DNA of 64,000 nt from Cerasicoccus maritimus (GTDB lineage Bacteria; Verrucomicrobiota; Verrucomicrobiia; Opitutales; Cerasicoccaceae): the NCBI GenBank assembly GCA_031296935.1, contig JAVDPD010000005.1, forward strand, positions 208,500 to 272,499. Direction: 5' to 3'. Below, in pieces: positions 25,453-34,305 of this stretch (position 1 is the stretch's first letter; every line of letters starts with the position of its first letter). A program made the position numbers and the translations under genes. The notes under the pieces are model-generated. The model saw only the letters and a program-made list of their open reading frames with translations, did no database searches and had not been told where the DNA came from.

Positions 25453-26352
25453 TTATTTAAGCACGTGTTCGAGCGCGGCGTCGAGCTTCGGAAAGTTAAA
25501 TTCAAAGCCCGCGTCGAGCAGGCGGCGGGGGACGACTGGTGCGTCGGCGAAGAGTGTTTCGTCCACCAACTCGCCGAATGCGAGCTTCAGTGCGAGGCGA
25601 GGCGTTGGGATCTTGGCCGGACGGTTGACGACGTTGCCCAGCGCTTGCGCGAATTCTTTGTTGGAGACGATCTCTGGCGCCGCAAAATTGTAGGGGCCCT
25701 GGCAGTCATCGTGGTCGAGCAGAAAAATTAGGCCTGCGACGACGTCGTCCAGCGTGATCCATCCGAGGCGTTGCTTGCCGTCGCCCAATGGGCCACCAAG
25801 GCCGAGCTTGAACGGCGGCAGCATTCTCTCCAACGCACCGCCATTTGCTGCGAGCACGACGGTGATACGCGCAATGGCCACGCGGGCGCCGTGCTTCTCG
25901 GCTGCCAGCGCAGTAGCCTCCCAGTCGCGGCAAATCTCAGCGAGGAAGCCAGGTCCCAGAGGCGCTGTTTCATCGACCTCCTTACCTGGCTTGGGGCCGT
26001 AATAGCCTGCGCCTGAAGCACTAATAAATACCTTGGGCGGGTTGGCGATTTTTCCCATCGCATCGACCAGCATTTGGCCGCTTTTAATACGGCTTTCGCG
26101 GAGCACGCGCTTGCGCTCATCCGTCCAGCGTTCGTCTGCGACGCCAGCGCCAGCAAGGTGGATGATTGCGTTGACTCCATTGAGCGTATCGGCGTCGAGT
26201 TTGCCGGAGTCGATGTCCCACACAATGCCGCCCGGTTGCTGGGAGCGAGAAATCGGCACGACGGTATCCCCGCGCTTTTGTAGCGCCGCGGTGAGGGCGG
26301 TTCCAACCAGGCCAGTGGCCCCGGTAATGGCAATGCGTTGGGGGGTGGGCAC
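25453..26352 (-). CDS. TIGR01777 family NAD(P)-dependent epimerase/dehydratase
   Basis: About 299 residues from a GTG at 26352, which places the nucleotide-binding motif ITGATGLVG at residues 9-17 as in relatives. An upstream in-frame start (26433 or 26397) would add 15-27 atypical residues. Other family marks: INLAGA-type stretch read as IHLAGAGVAD, then SASGAGYYG with the catalytic-like Tyr, and a C-terminal DUF1731-like end (PRRLLDAGFEFNFPKLDAAL). The substrate is unknown; plant and bacterial members relate to SulA/YfcH. It is the first gene of the four-gene run ending with hisS. Confidence 0.88.
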   Translation of the reverse strand: MPTPQRIAITGATGLVGTALTAALQKRGDTVVPISRSQQPGGIVWDIDSGKLDADTLNGVNAIIHLAGAGVADERWTDERKRVLRESRIKSGQMLVDAMGKIANPPKVFISASGAGYYGPKPGKEVDETAPLGPGFLAEICRDWEATALAAEKHGARVAIARITVVLAANGGALERMLPPFKLGLGGPLGDGKQRLGWITLDDVVAGLIFLLDHDDCQGPYNFAAPEIVSNKEFAQALGNVVNRPAKIPTPRLALKLAFGELVDETLFADAPVVPRRLLDAGFEFNFPKLDAALEHVLK

Positions 26353-26412
26353 ATTTCTAACATGGCACGCTTGGCCCCTCCTGCAAGTCAGCCGCATTGA
26401 TTTAATGCAATC

Positions 26413-26483
26413 AACCTCCGCCTGAGTAATCAAGCGGAGGTTCCGTCATCTCTGGCGCTTCACGGTTGCGGGCTGGAAGCGCC
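26413..26483 (-). terminator. Two hairpins downstream of the sulfatase operon
   Basis: Hairpin 1 at 26454-26483 (ggcgcttc/gaagcgcc) and hairpin 2 at 26413-26442 (aacctccgc/gcggaggtt) lie after the sulfatase stop codon and before the epimerase operon. T-runs are short, so termination is likely but not certain. Confidence 0.45.
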
Positions 26484-26615
26484 AAACGATTGCACGGGGT
26501 TAGGCCCCGGGGATTAAATTACTGATGCCTTATCTATCGACAGCGGCTTGGTAAAATTAAGCGCCGCCGTTAGGAATAAGAGTCAGCGGAATACGGATTT
26601 ATTCCTGAGAATATA

Positions 26616-28007
26616 TCAACTTACTGGCATCTCAACAGGCGCTGTTTCCATTCCGCCGATGCGGTAGGCTTCGGGCAGAGAGCGGACCCGCGAATAATAC
26701 TCCGCCAACTGGTCTTCGACTAAGCCGTCGGCGATGAGTTCGGCCTCTGGTTTCATCGCCAGGTCGCCAGTTTTTTCCAGGAATGCGGCCAAGGCTTCGC
26801 GATGTGCGGACAGGATGTCTGCAAACGCTGGGTCGGTGGCGAGGTTATTAACGCAGTCTGGATCTTGCACGATATCGAAGAGTTCTTCGGCTGGTTTCTC
26901 AGCGGCAAACCAATATGCCTGCGCGGCGTTTGCTTTGCCTTGGGCGTTGAGTTCGCGCATGACCTGAGTGCCGATTTGCGTCTCCATGTAGCTGAGACGG
27001 GAGGCCCAGGGAAGCTGTGGAAAGTCGTTGCGAATGTAATGATACTGACGGCTGCGGGCAACGCGCACGCGGTCATAGAGCTCGTCCATGCGGTCACGTC
27101 CGGCAAAGATATATTCGGGTTCAGGTTGTTTCTGTGGCCCCAGGAAAATGCGGCCCTGCGCGCCGTCGAGTTGCTTTGCATCGCAAAGTGAAAGGATGGT
27201 GGCGGAGATGTCCAACCAACTGACGATCTCTTCGCTGACTGCACCAGCTTTGATTAAGCCCGGTGCATCGATGATGAGCGGCAGGTGAATGCCGGCATCG
27301 TACATCCAGCGCTTTTCACGTATCTGTCCGCGACCGTGGTCGGACATATAGATGACGATGGTGTTCTCTTTTTGGCCGGATTTTTCCAGTGCGGCCAAGG
27401 CGTGGGCAACTCCCTTGTCCTGCACGATCAGGGACTCGTAATAGCGGGCGAGATCGGCGCGTATTTCCGGGGTGTCGGCCAGGTAGGCGGGAACATGAAT
27501 TTTGGCGGGATCGACACGCTGGTTTTCTTCTAAATTTGGCGCGACCTCGTTCTTCCACATATCTGGCCACATGCGGCTCTCGTGGGTGACGACGAAGTTG
27601 TGATAGAGGAGCCATGAGCGGTCGTTGAACTTGCCGGCGGCTAGATCGTCAAACCACTCGCTGCGCTCGTCGGCAAAGGAGTCACGTGGCTCGAAATTAA
27701 AGTCGGTCTTGTTGGACCAGTTGACGTAGTAGCCAGCCTCGCGGAGGGCTTCCGTGAACAGCTTGGGCGGATTTTTAAGAATGGACCGCATGTGGTGTGA
27801 GCCTTGGGAGAATGCAGTCTTGCCCATCATCAGCGCAGAGCGGCTGGGCGCGCAAACTGGCGCGGTGGAGCAGGCGTTGGCGTAGCGTGTGCCGGCGGCG
27901 GCAATGGAGTCAATGGCTGGCGTGCAATTGACCGGATCGCCATAGCAGCCTTGGTGACGACCGGTGTCCTCGGCAACGAGGAGCATGATGTTTGGGCGTT
28001 TCTTCAT
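26616..28007 (-). CDS. Sulfatase (type I, formylglycine-dependent)
   Basis: A 463-residue arylsulfatase-family enzyme. The N-terminal metal site is MLLVAEDTGRHQGCYG. The formylglycine motif is VCAPSRSALM, Cys52 being the residue converted by an FGE or anSME enzyme (C-x-P-S-R). A second site includes YMSDHGRGQIREKRW and PLIIDAPG. It hydrolyses sulfate esters, probably of polysaccharides (N-sulfoglucosamine sulfohydrolase-like in overall look). No clear signal peptide is visible, so the location is uncertain. It follows the other sulfatase gene by 12 bases as an operon. Confidence 0.93.
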   Translation of the reverse strand: MKKRPNIMLLVAEDTGRHQGCYGDPVNCTPAIDSIAAAGTRYANACSTAPVCAPSRSALMMGKTAFSQGSHHMRSILKNPPKLFTEALREAGYYVNWSNKTDFNFEPRDSFADERSEWFDDLAAGKFNDRSWLLYHNFVVTHESRMWPDMWKNEVAPNLEENQRVDPAKIHVPAYLADTPEIRADLARYYESLIVQDKGVAHALAALEKSGQKENTIVIYMSDHGRGQIREKRWMYDAGIHLPLIIDAPGLIKAGAVSEEIVSWLDISATILSLCDAKQLDGAQGRIFLGPQKQPEPEYIFAGRDRMDELYDRVRVARSRQYHYIRNDFPQLPWASRLSYMETQIGTQVMRELNAQGKANAAQAYWFAAEKPAEELFDIVQDPDCVNNLATDPAFADILSAHREALAAFLEKTGDLAMKPEAELIADGLVEDQLAEYYSRVRSLPEAYRIGGMETAPVEMPVS

Positions 28008-28019
28008 ATCTAAAATTCT

Positions 28020-29417
28020 CTAGGAAAGTTCCGTGGCCATTGCGGACATGTAGGCTTCATTGGCTTGGGGCGCGTTATTGGCGCGAAATGCTTTCAGGGC
28101 AGGATCGCTGTTGGACTCCATCCAGGTTTCCAATTCCTGTCGCAGCGTATTAACCTCAGATGCGTAGGCTGGGTCATCGATCAGGTTGGTCAATGCGTTG
28201 GGGTCGTTTTCAAAATCGTAGAATTCCTCGGGCACGCGATAGAGGAATAAATCAACCCGCTTCGCGAGCTCGGGGTCTTGCGCGGCGGCGGCTTCCATCG
28301 CGTTGAATGTGCGCCCGGACTGCGATTCGTTTTTGAAGATGCGCTCGCCATCGGACCACGGATTCCAGATGTAGCCGAAGCGCCGGTTTTGCACGCAGCG
28401 CATCGGGTAGTTTCGCTTGCCAGCGGTCTGGTGGAATTGGGTGAAGGCCAACTCGCGGCCGACTTGTGCTTCGCCGCGGAGGACCGGTAAGAATGATTTG
28501 CCATCCATGCCTGCGGCTTGTTCTATGCCAGCGGCTTCGAGCAAGGTGGGGGCGAGATCGACGCCGGTTACGAAGTGCTCGTTGTCGATGAAGTTGGGGG
28601 TGATGACTCCGGGCCAGCGCATGATCCATGGCGTGCGTGTGCTGTTGAGGTAGCAATTGGTTTTGGCAAATGGGAATGCCATGCCGTTGTCCGAAAGGAA
28701 GATGACGATAGTGTTATCGGCCACGCCTTGCTCGCGGAGCATGGTGAGGGTTTCACCCACGGTGTCGTCGCAGCGGCGAACCGAACTGTAGTATTCCGAA
28801 ATTTCCAGGCGGACTTCGGGCAGGTCGGTGAGGAAGCCTGGCGTGGTCACCTCGTCGGTGGTAAATGTTTTGGACGGCGCGACCGCGGGCGATGATGTGT
28901 TGGAATACCACTCCTGCTGATCATTACCGTAGAAGGGGCGATGCGGATCGTGGGAATTCAGCATCAGGAAAAACGGTTCACCGGACGCCTTACTTTGCGA
29001 TACAAAGTTAGATGCGTGCTCGCGGTAGATCGTCGGGTTGCGCCCCATGCCGAGCTCGTGCTGGTCATAGACCATGTCCCATTGAAAATCTGCATAGGGC
29101 GTCGAGTGTCCGAGCTTGCCGAGGATGCCAACTCGGTAGCCACCGTCGCGCAAAAGTGCGGGCAAAATGGGCACGTTGGGGTGGCGTAGGTTGAAGAATC
29201 CTTCTCCGCCGCTGCGGTGCGGGTAGCGCCCGGTCATCATGGCGGATCGGCTCGGCCAGCAGACGGCGATGGTCACATGGCCATGATTGAATCGCATTCC
29301 CTCGGCCGCCAACTGATCGATATTAGGTGTGGTGCCGTCGTCGGGGCAGCCAAACGCGCCCACGGCGTCCCAGTTCATGTCGTCAGCGGTTATGAGGAGT
29401 ATATTCGGTCGAGGCAT
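28020..29417 (-). CDS. Sulfatase (type I, formylglycine-dependent)
   Basis: A 465-residue sulfatase. N-terminal metal site NILLITADDMNWDAVGAFG; formylglycine motif VCWPSRSAMMTGRYPH with Cys53; second site FLSDNGMAFPFAKTN. It resembles heparan N-sulfatase/iduronate-sulfatase type enzymes of marine Verrucomicrobiota and Planctomycetes. No typical signal peptide precedes the catalytic start. It is the first gene of a two-sulfatase operon and is divergent, across 80 bases, from a ThuA-like gene. This suggests joint control during use of a sulfated glycan. Confidence 0.93.
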   Translation of the reverse strand: MPRPNILLITADDMNWDAVGAFGCPDDGTTPNIDQLAAEGMRFNHGHVTIAVCWPSRSAMMTGRYPHRSGGEGFFNLRHPNVPILPALLRDGGYRVGILGKLGHSTPYADFQWDMVYDQHELGMGRNPTIYREHASNFVSQSKASGEPFFLMLNSHDPHRPFYGNDQQEWYSNTSSPAVAPSKTFTTDEVTTPGFLTDLPEVRLEISEYYSSVRRCDDTVGETLTMLREQGVADNTIVIFLSDNGMAFPFAKTNCYLNSTRTPWIMRWPGVITPNFIDNEHFVTGVDLAPTLLEAAGIEQAAGMDGKSFLPVLRGEAQVGRELAFTQFHQTAGKRNYPMRCVQNRRFGYIWNPWSDGERIFKNESQSGRTFNAMEAAAAQDPELAKRVDLFLYRVPEEFYDFENDPNALTNLIDDPAYASEVNTLRQELETWMESNSDPALKAFRANNAPQANEAYMSAMATELS

Positions 29418-29497
29418 TTGTGTTACTCAACTGGTCGCCTTAAACCGGGCAAACCAATTTGTTTGCAAGCGTATCCATATCCGCTCATACAGGTGCG

Positions 29498-30133
29498 ATG
29501 CCCCGAAAAGCTCTTGTATTCTACGGTGGTTGGGAAGGCCACCAACCTGCAAACGTTGCCCAGCGCTTTACGGACGCGCTCACGCGTCGCGGATATGAGG
29601 TCTCTTTGCAGTCCGGATTAGACTGCCTTAAGGACGCCGAGCAACTCGCCCGCTATGACTTGATTGTGCCTTGCGTGACGATGGCTGAGATCACATCAGA
29701 GCAGGAAGCAAACTTGTCACAGGCTGTTCATGGCGGGGTTGGGCTTGCTGCTGCACATGGCTCTGGCGATGCCTTCCGCGCCGCCTTGACCTACGTGATG
29801 ATGCTGGGCGGACAGTTTGTTTCGCATCCGCATGTGGGAGACTATACCGTCCGCATCACTCAGCCAGGTCATGCATTAACCAAAGGTCTGCCCGATAGCT
29901 TTCCCTATGATTCCGAGCAATACTACCTGCATGTCGATCCAGGTAACGAAGTGCTGCTGGCAACCGATTATCTCTACGAAGGCAAAACGATCGATATGCC
30001 CGTTGCTTGGACCAAAAGCTGGGGTGTGGGCAATGTCTTCTACTGCGCCTTAGGCCATGACCCGAAGGAATACGACGACTATCCACACGTGTGGAAATTC
30101 ATCGTCGATGGTGCCGTCTGGGCGTCACTCTAG
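29498..30133 (+). CDS. ThuA-domain (trehalose utilisation-like) protein
   Basis: About 211 residues from the ATG at 29498; an earlier start at 29459 would add 13 unlikely residues. Family marks: KALVFYGGWEGHQPANVAQ, GVGLAAAHGSGDAFRAALTY, GGQFVSHPHVGDYTVRI, and the C-terminal VFYCALGHDPKEYDDYPHVW, where ThuA relatives keep a conserved GHD. ThuA domains have a glutamine-amidotransferase-like fold and act on oxidised sugars. It is divergent from the sulfatase operon. Confidence 0.85.
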   Translation: MPRKALVFYGGWEGHQPANVAQRFTDALTRRGYEVSLQSGLDCLKDAEQLARYDLIVPCVTMAEITSEQEANLSQAVHGGVGLAAAHGSGDAFRAALTYVMMLGGQFVSHPHVGDYTVRITQPGHALTKGLPDSFPYDSEQYYLHVDPGNEVLLATDYLYEGKTIDMPVAWTKSWGVGNVFYCALGHDPKEYDDYPHVWKFIVDGAVWASL

Positions 30134-30183
30134 TTCGCAAAGTACACTCTGTCTCGCAGTCGTTCCACCACTCCTTCACCGCC

Positions 30184-30226
30184 ATTTTCGCACTGCGAAA
30201 ATCTACCGGTGCAGCGGGACGCTGCT
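30184..30226. repeat. Double-hairpin repeat R3, copy 1
   Basis: A 43-base element: a 9-bp hairpin with one-base loop (attttcgca / tgcgaaaat), then cta ccggt, then gcagcg-gga-cgctgc. It overlaps the stop codon of the minus-strand methyltransferase gene. The second copy is at 59237-59279, also at a stop codon. Confidence 0.8.
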
Positions 30227-31058
30227 ATTTTTTCTTTTGCTCTTTTTTGGCGGCTTGGCGGGCGCGGAAACCGCGGTCTTTGCCTTGCTTGCCTTCGACG
30301 GTGAGCCAGGCGAGCAGGGTGGCCAAGTTTTCCGCCGGAGAAAGTGACATTGGGCCCTTGGTTGGGACGTAAACGCGGTGCTCGCAGAGCGGCACGATGC
30401 GTTTGTCGATGCCTTCGGGACGGTCACTAATGATGAGCGCCGGGGAGCGGCCGGGGGCGCGGAGCGGCTTGGGCCAGTTGGGACGGCTGGCACCCGGTCC
30501 ACCAATGCCAATCGACAGAAAATATTGCTCCATGGGTTTAAACAAGGGCACGAGTCGGCCAATCTTATAGCAGCGAATGTGCTCCAGGGCACCTTGGCTG
30601 GCGGAGTAAACCGCGCCATCGATAGGCGCTTGCATCGGCGTATCGGTGATGAGCGCGCGACGCATGTTGAAGCTGACCGCGACCTTGAGCAAGCGCCCGA
30701 GCTCAATGGGGTCGGATACCTGGTCGATGATCAGCAGCGGCTCGCCGCTCTTTTGCCAGTCGACGAGGTGCGAAACCTGAAACTGTGGCTTGAGTGGCGG
30801 ATCGATGAACGCGACGGCGCCTTCGTGGTTCGGGTGTTTGACGACACGGGTCAGGCGGTCGAACGTCTGCGTGGAATACGAACGCTTTTCGTCTGCCAGG
30901 TAAGAGCAGATTTCGCCCATGGGGCCTTGGTTCTCCTCCATGAGCCACAGCTTGCGCAGCGCCTTGGGGCGGTTCTTAAACACGGCGTCAATGGCCGCGC
31001 GTCCGCAGATAATCCAGTCTTCGGCGTGTGGTTCGTCCTGGGAGGTGGGTTGTGTCAT
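30225..31058 (-). CDS. TrmH/SpoU family RNA methyltransferase, divergent motifs
   Basis: A 277-residue protein with an N-terminal substrate-binding-like domain (WIICGRAAIDAVFKNRPKAL) and a C-terminal SPOUT domain. The trefoil-knot motifs are present but altered: motif 1 reads DQVSDPIELGRLLKVAVSF (lacking the usual Asn and Arg), motif 2 ISDRPEGID, motif 3 GPMSLSPAENLATLLAW in place of SLNVS. It probably 2'-O-methylates rRNA or tRNA, but activity is less certain than for canonical members. The tail is Lys-rich (KKEQKKK). It follows the DUF1294 gene by 76 bases, and its stop codon lies within repeat R3. Confidence 0.8.
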   Translation of the reverse strand: MTQPTSQDEPHAEDWIICGRAAIDAVFKNRPKALRKLWLMEENQGPMGEICSYLADEKRSYSTQTFDRLTRVVKHPNHEGAVAFIDPPLKPQFQVSHLVDWQKSGEPLLIIDQVSDPIELGRLLKVAVSFNMRRALITDTPMQAPIDGAVYSASQGALEHIRCYKIGRLVPLFKPMEQYFLSIGIGGPGASRPNWPKPLRAPGRSPALIISDRPEGIDKRIVPLCEHRVYVPTKGPMSLSPAENLATLLAWLTVEGKQGKDRGFRARQAAKKEQKKK

Positions 31059-31134
31059 GGGAGGGAGTTTGTTGGATTGTGGTCGCCGGACAAGCTCTGT
31101 TTGGCGATTTCATAAGCTGGTTTTGTGCGTTAGT

Positions 31135-31587
31135 TCAGGCCACCAGGGATTGGGCGAACTGCACTGCGCCGCGGGTGAAGCGCCAGTTGAGCAGGTAGTC
31201 CAGCGCAACCAGATTTTGCAGGAGCGCGATTGCCCAAAAGGTAAATTGATAGGCGGTCTTCGAGGTCTTGTGGCGGAATGCACGTTGCGCGACATAGGCT
31301 GCGGGCCAACCACCAGCCAGCTCCAAAAGATGCAGGGTGCTTTCTGGTATGCGCCAAGCGCCGACCTGTGCCTTACGTTTATCCAGGTAATAGACCAGGA
31401 TGGTGGCGATGGAGATAATGGCCAGGTAGCCGGCAAGGTAAGGGTAGCGAACTGCCTGGCTTAGCTTAATGGCTGCCGCGCACGGGAGCACGGATACGAC
31501 GATGGCCACCAAGGCGGTATTGAGCCAGTAGCGTGCTGGGCGGCGGCGAGAGTTGGGATTCCTGTTACGTGGCACGAGGGGACTCAA
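31135..31587 (-). CDS. DUF1294 family membrane protein
   Basis: A 150-residue protein. The DUF1294 core YYLDKRKAQVGAWRIPESTLHLLELAGGWPAAYVAQRAFRHKTSK (split here around residue 90) is conserved, with three or four hydrophobic helices around it. In many bacteria this domain follows a cold-shock domain; here only a short basic N-terminus (RNRNPNSRRRPARYW) precedes it. The function is unknown. It is divergent from the flavoprotein gene at 31663. Confidence 0.87.
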   Translation of the reverse strand: MSPLVPRNRNPNSRRRPARYWLNTALVAIVVSVLPCAAAIKLSQAVRYPYLAGYLAIISIATILVYYLDKRKAQVGAWRIPESTLHLLELAGGWPAAYVAQRAFRHKTSKTAYQFTFWAIALLQNLVALDYLLNWRFTRGAVQFAQSLVA

Positions 31588-31662
31588 GTTACGACAAGCG
31601 CAGGCGTCAAATTTTAAGGCGAGGCTTGTCTTTGGCTGGTTAGCGCCTCAAACAGAAAGCGG

Positions 31663-32937
31663 ATGAGTAAGAAGCCGCAGGACACCCATTCACATCGCAA
31701 CAATACGCCACACGTAGCCATTGTTGGCGGCGGCGCTGCGGGCTTTTTCACGGCCTTGACCGTGGCCGAGTTGAATCCCTCCGCAAAGGTCACCATTTAC
31801 GAGAAGGGGCAAAAGTGGCTCGCGAAGGTAAAGATTTCCGGCGGAGGGCGCTGCAACGTCACGCATTCCTGCTTTGATCCCAAGGAGCTCTCGATGCGAT
31901 ATCCGCGCGGCGCCCGTGAATTGCGCGCGGCTTTTTACCGGTGGCAACCGCAGGATACGCTGGACTGGTTTGCGGAGCGCGGGGTGAAGATTAAACGCGA
32001 AGAGGACGGCCGGATGTTTCCCGTTACGGATGACTCGCAGACGGTCATTGATTGTTTTCTGAAAACCTCGCAAGAGGCTGGCGTTCAGCGATTGAAAGGC
32101 GTCGGGCTGAAGTCACTCGAGGTGCTCGACGGTGGGGGCTTTGAGTTCGAGCGAACCGATGATCAAGTGGACCGGGCGGACGCCGTTTGCATCGCGACCG
32201 GCTCGCTGAAGGCGTCGTCGTTGGTTCGGTCTCTGGAAGGGCTGAGCCATACCATTGAGCCGCTGGCCCCGTCGCTGTTTGCCTTCAATGTGGCGGACAA
32301 GCGCACGCATGGTTTAGCCGGGCTCTCGGTGCAGGATGCTCAGGTGCAGGTTGTTGGCAGTGGCAAACCGCAGACTGGGCCGATTTTGCTCACGCATCGT
32401 GGCTTCAGCGGGCCCGCGATTTTGCGCCTATCGGCCTGGGAGGCGAGGGCGCTACAGGAGCAAAATTACCATTTCGAAATCGCAATCAACTGGCTCAAGG
32501 ACATGACCGAGAATCAGGTCCGCGAACAGTTTAATCGCCTACGTAAGCGCTCGGGCAAAAATAACGTCCACAGCAAGGTGTTCGACGCCCTGCCGCGCCG
32601 TTTGTGGGAGCGACTGGTGACGGTGTCTGGCATCGGCGAAGACACCCGCTGGGCACAGTTGCCCAAGGATCAGGAAACTACACTGATTAACGAGCTCATC
32701 GATGGCCGCTACCAAGTCCAAGGGAAGACAACTAACAAGGACGAATTCGTTACGTGCGGAGGCGTTTGCCGCAAGGAGATCGATTGGCGGCGTATGGAGA
32801 GCAAAATCGTGCCCGGACTCCATTTCGCAGGCGAATGCATTGATATCGACGGCATTACTGGGGGCTTTAATTTTCAGGCCGCTTGGACGACAGGGCGCAT
32901 TGCTGGAGAGGCAATGGCGGAAGCCTCGTGTGATTAG
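31663..32937 (+). CDS. HI0933/BaiN family NAD(P)/FAD-dependent oxidoreductase
   Basis: A 424-residue flavoprotein. N-terminal Rossmann motif VAIVGGGAAGFFTAL (residues 18-32), then the family hallmark KVKISGGGRCNVTH, and a C-terminal FAD motif HFAGECIDIDGITGGFNFQAAWTTG (split in the middle). TIGR00275-type proteins are widely conserved, and BaiN of clostridia acts in bile-acid dehydroxylation, but the usual substrate is unknown. The length is typical. It is followed by a tandem repeat array and not by another gene. Confidence 0.92.
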   Translation: MSKKPQDTHSHRNNTPHVAIVGGGAAGFFTALTVAELNPSAKVTIYEKGQKWLAKVKISGGGRCNVTHSCFDPKELSMRYPRGARELRAAFYRWQPQDTLDWFAERGVKIKREEDGRMFPVTDDSQTVIDCFLKTSQEAGVQRLKGVGLKSLEVLDGGGFEFERTDDQVDRADAVCIATGSLKASSLVRSLEGLSHTIEPLAPSLFAFNVADKRTHGLAGLSVQDAQVQVVGSGKPQTGPILLTHRGFSGPAILRLSAWEARALQEQNYHFEIAINWLKDMTENQVREQFNRLRKRSGKNNVHSKVFDALPRRLWERLVTVSGIGEDTRWAQLPKDQETTLINELIDGRYQVQGKTTNKDEFVTCGGVCRKEIDWRRMESKIVPGLHFAGECIDIDGITGGFNFQAAWTTGRIAGEAMAEASCD

Positions 32938-32992
32938 GCTATTCCGCTCAGAGGGTGAGCTGACTGCTAAAAATTCGACTCGATCCTTGCCT

Positions 32993-33181
32993 GGAACGCT
33001 TAGGTTTTCTTCCGAACCAAGCTGGTTTCGCGCTGGAACGCCTAGGTTTTGCGCCGGACCGCTTCGGTTTAGGGCTGGATCGTCTAGGTTCGGAGCTGGA
33101 TCGTCTAGGTTTGGCGATAAAACGCTTCGATCCGCCGCCAGAACGCTTAGGCTTCGAGTTGGATAACTGTGGTTTCCATAG
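32993..33181. repeat. Tandem array of 21-bp units
   Basis: Nine consecutive units starting at 32993, 33014, 33035, 33056, 33077, 33098, 33119, 33140 and 33161, exactly 21 bases apart. The consensus is near ggaacgcttaggtttngcgct; some units contain the palindrome cctagg. The same array reads as heptapeptide repeats in several frames on both strands, which is a consequence of 21 being a multiple of three. It lies in the 525-base gap 32938-33462; the remaining 280 bases after it hold a gtttgttcggc/gccgaacaaac inverted pair and no gene. Confidence 0.85.
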
Positions 33182-33462
33182 AGCGATGTAGCCATCGCTG
33201 ACGGTGCGTGCTGCGCAGCATGTGGTGTCCGCTCACAGTCAGTCGATTGCAGATGGAAAAATGTTGTCGGTTTGTTCGGCCTTGCGGATAGCCCAGCGTA
33301 GCTACGTCCAGCTTTTGGCCGGATACTCGAAACCGCCGAACAAACGCGGCGTTTGGCCGCTTCGTTCCTGCCTTTGGTTGGCTCTGGGTAGTCACATCGC
33401 TTGCGACATAGGCTGTTGTAAATTGACTCGCAGAGTATGGATATTTTTGTAGGTTTCCTTCT

Positions 33463-34305
33463 ATGGCCAAACTCGCTCTAGAGCTTTCTCTGCAGGTTAA
33501 GGAATCGCGCTATCTGTCGCTGACCAGGAAGCCTAAGCAGGATGGTGTTTTTTACGCGGGTTTTGAGGTGTGTGCGCCGGACTTCTTGATCGACCGCGAA
33601 AATTTCCCATTCTGGATGTTGGAATACATCAGCGAAGGGCAGGGGGAGATGCGCGTGCGCGGCAAAAAGCACCAGCTGGGCGCGGGGTCGTTGATTTGCT
33701 ACGGGCCAGGGATCCCGATTTATTTTCATAACCGCGCTGACCATCCCTTTCATAAATACTTTTTCTGCCGGACAGACGGCGCATTTCCGGATCGTTGGCG
33801 GCAATGTGGGCTCACGCCCGGTTCGGTGAATACGCTGTCGCTGGGCAGTCCGTTTTGCGCGGTGATGGACCAGCTCATTTTTGACGGCGCTCAGGGCTAT
33901 GCGGAAAAGGTTCAGACTCTCAATTCGCTTGAGCTTATTCTGACGAGCTACATTCGGCGGGATTTATCCAAGGAAAAAACTAATACCGATGGCCCTGCGC
34001 AGGTGTATGAGATTGCCATGCGCGTGCTCAACGAAGAGTACCGCGAGATCAACTCTTTGGCCGAATTGGCGGACCGTACGGGTTACGGCTCGGAGTATTT
34101 GTGCCGCATTTTTAAACGCTACCACAACGAATCGCCCTATCAGGCGCTCTTGCGTATGAAAATGAATGAGGCGTTTCGTCAACTAAAGGATGGTCGGCTT
34201 CGTGTGATGGACATCGCTCAGCAGGTCGGTTTTGACGATCCATTGCACTTTTCCCGCGTCTTCAAAAAGACGATGGGCATGCCGCCAAGCATGGTGAATG
34301 GCTGA
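33463..34305 (+). CDS. AraC family transcriptional regulator
   Basis: A 280-residue regulator. The N-terminal ~170 residues form a cupin-like sensing domain (FWMLEYISEGQGEMRVRGKKHQ, GSLICYGPGIPI). The C-terminal ~95 residues contain the two helix-turn-helix units of AraC/XylS proteins: SLAELADRTGYGSEYLCRIF and VMDIAQQVGFDDPLHFSRVF. It probably senses a sugar and activates nearby or distant glycan genes. The adjacent genes (flavoprotein, transglutaminase) give no clear target. Confidence 0.92.
   Translation: MAKLALELSLQVKESRYLSLTRKPKQDGVFYAGFEVCAPDFLIDRENFPFWMLEYISEGQGEMRVRGKKHQLGAGSLICYGPGIPIYFHNRADHPFHKYFFCRTDGAFPDRWRQCGLTPGSVNTLSLGSPFCAVMDQLIFDGAQGYAEKVQTLNSLELILTSYIRRDLSKEKTNTDGPAQVYEIAMRVLNEEYREINSLAELADRTGYGSEYLCRIFKRYHNESPYQALLRMKMNEAFRQLKDGRLRVMDIAQQVGFDDPLHFSRVFKKTMGMPPSMVNG

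Noticed and set aside
32539-33195. Minus-strand frame with NLDDPAP-like heptad repeats
   Set aside because: The repeats come from the 21-bp array, which keeps several frames open; the rest is antisense to the flavoprotein gene, and no start with a ribosome-binding site is seen.
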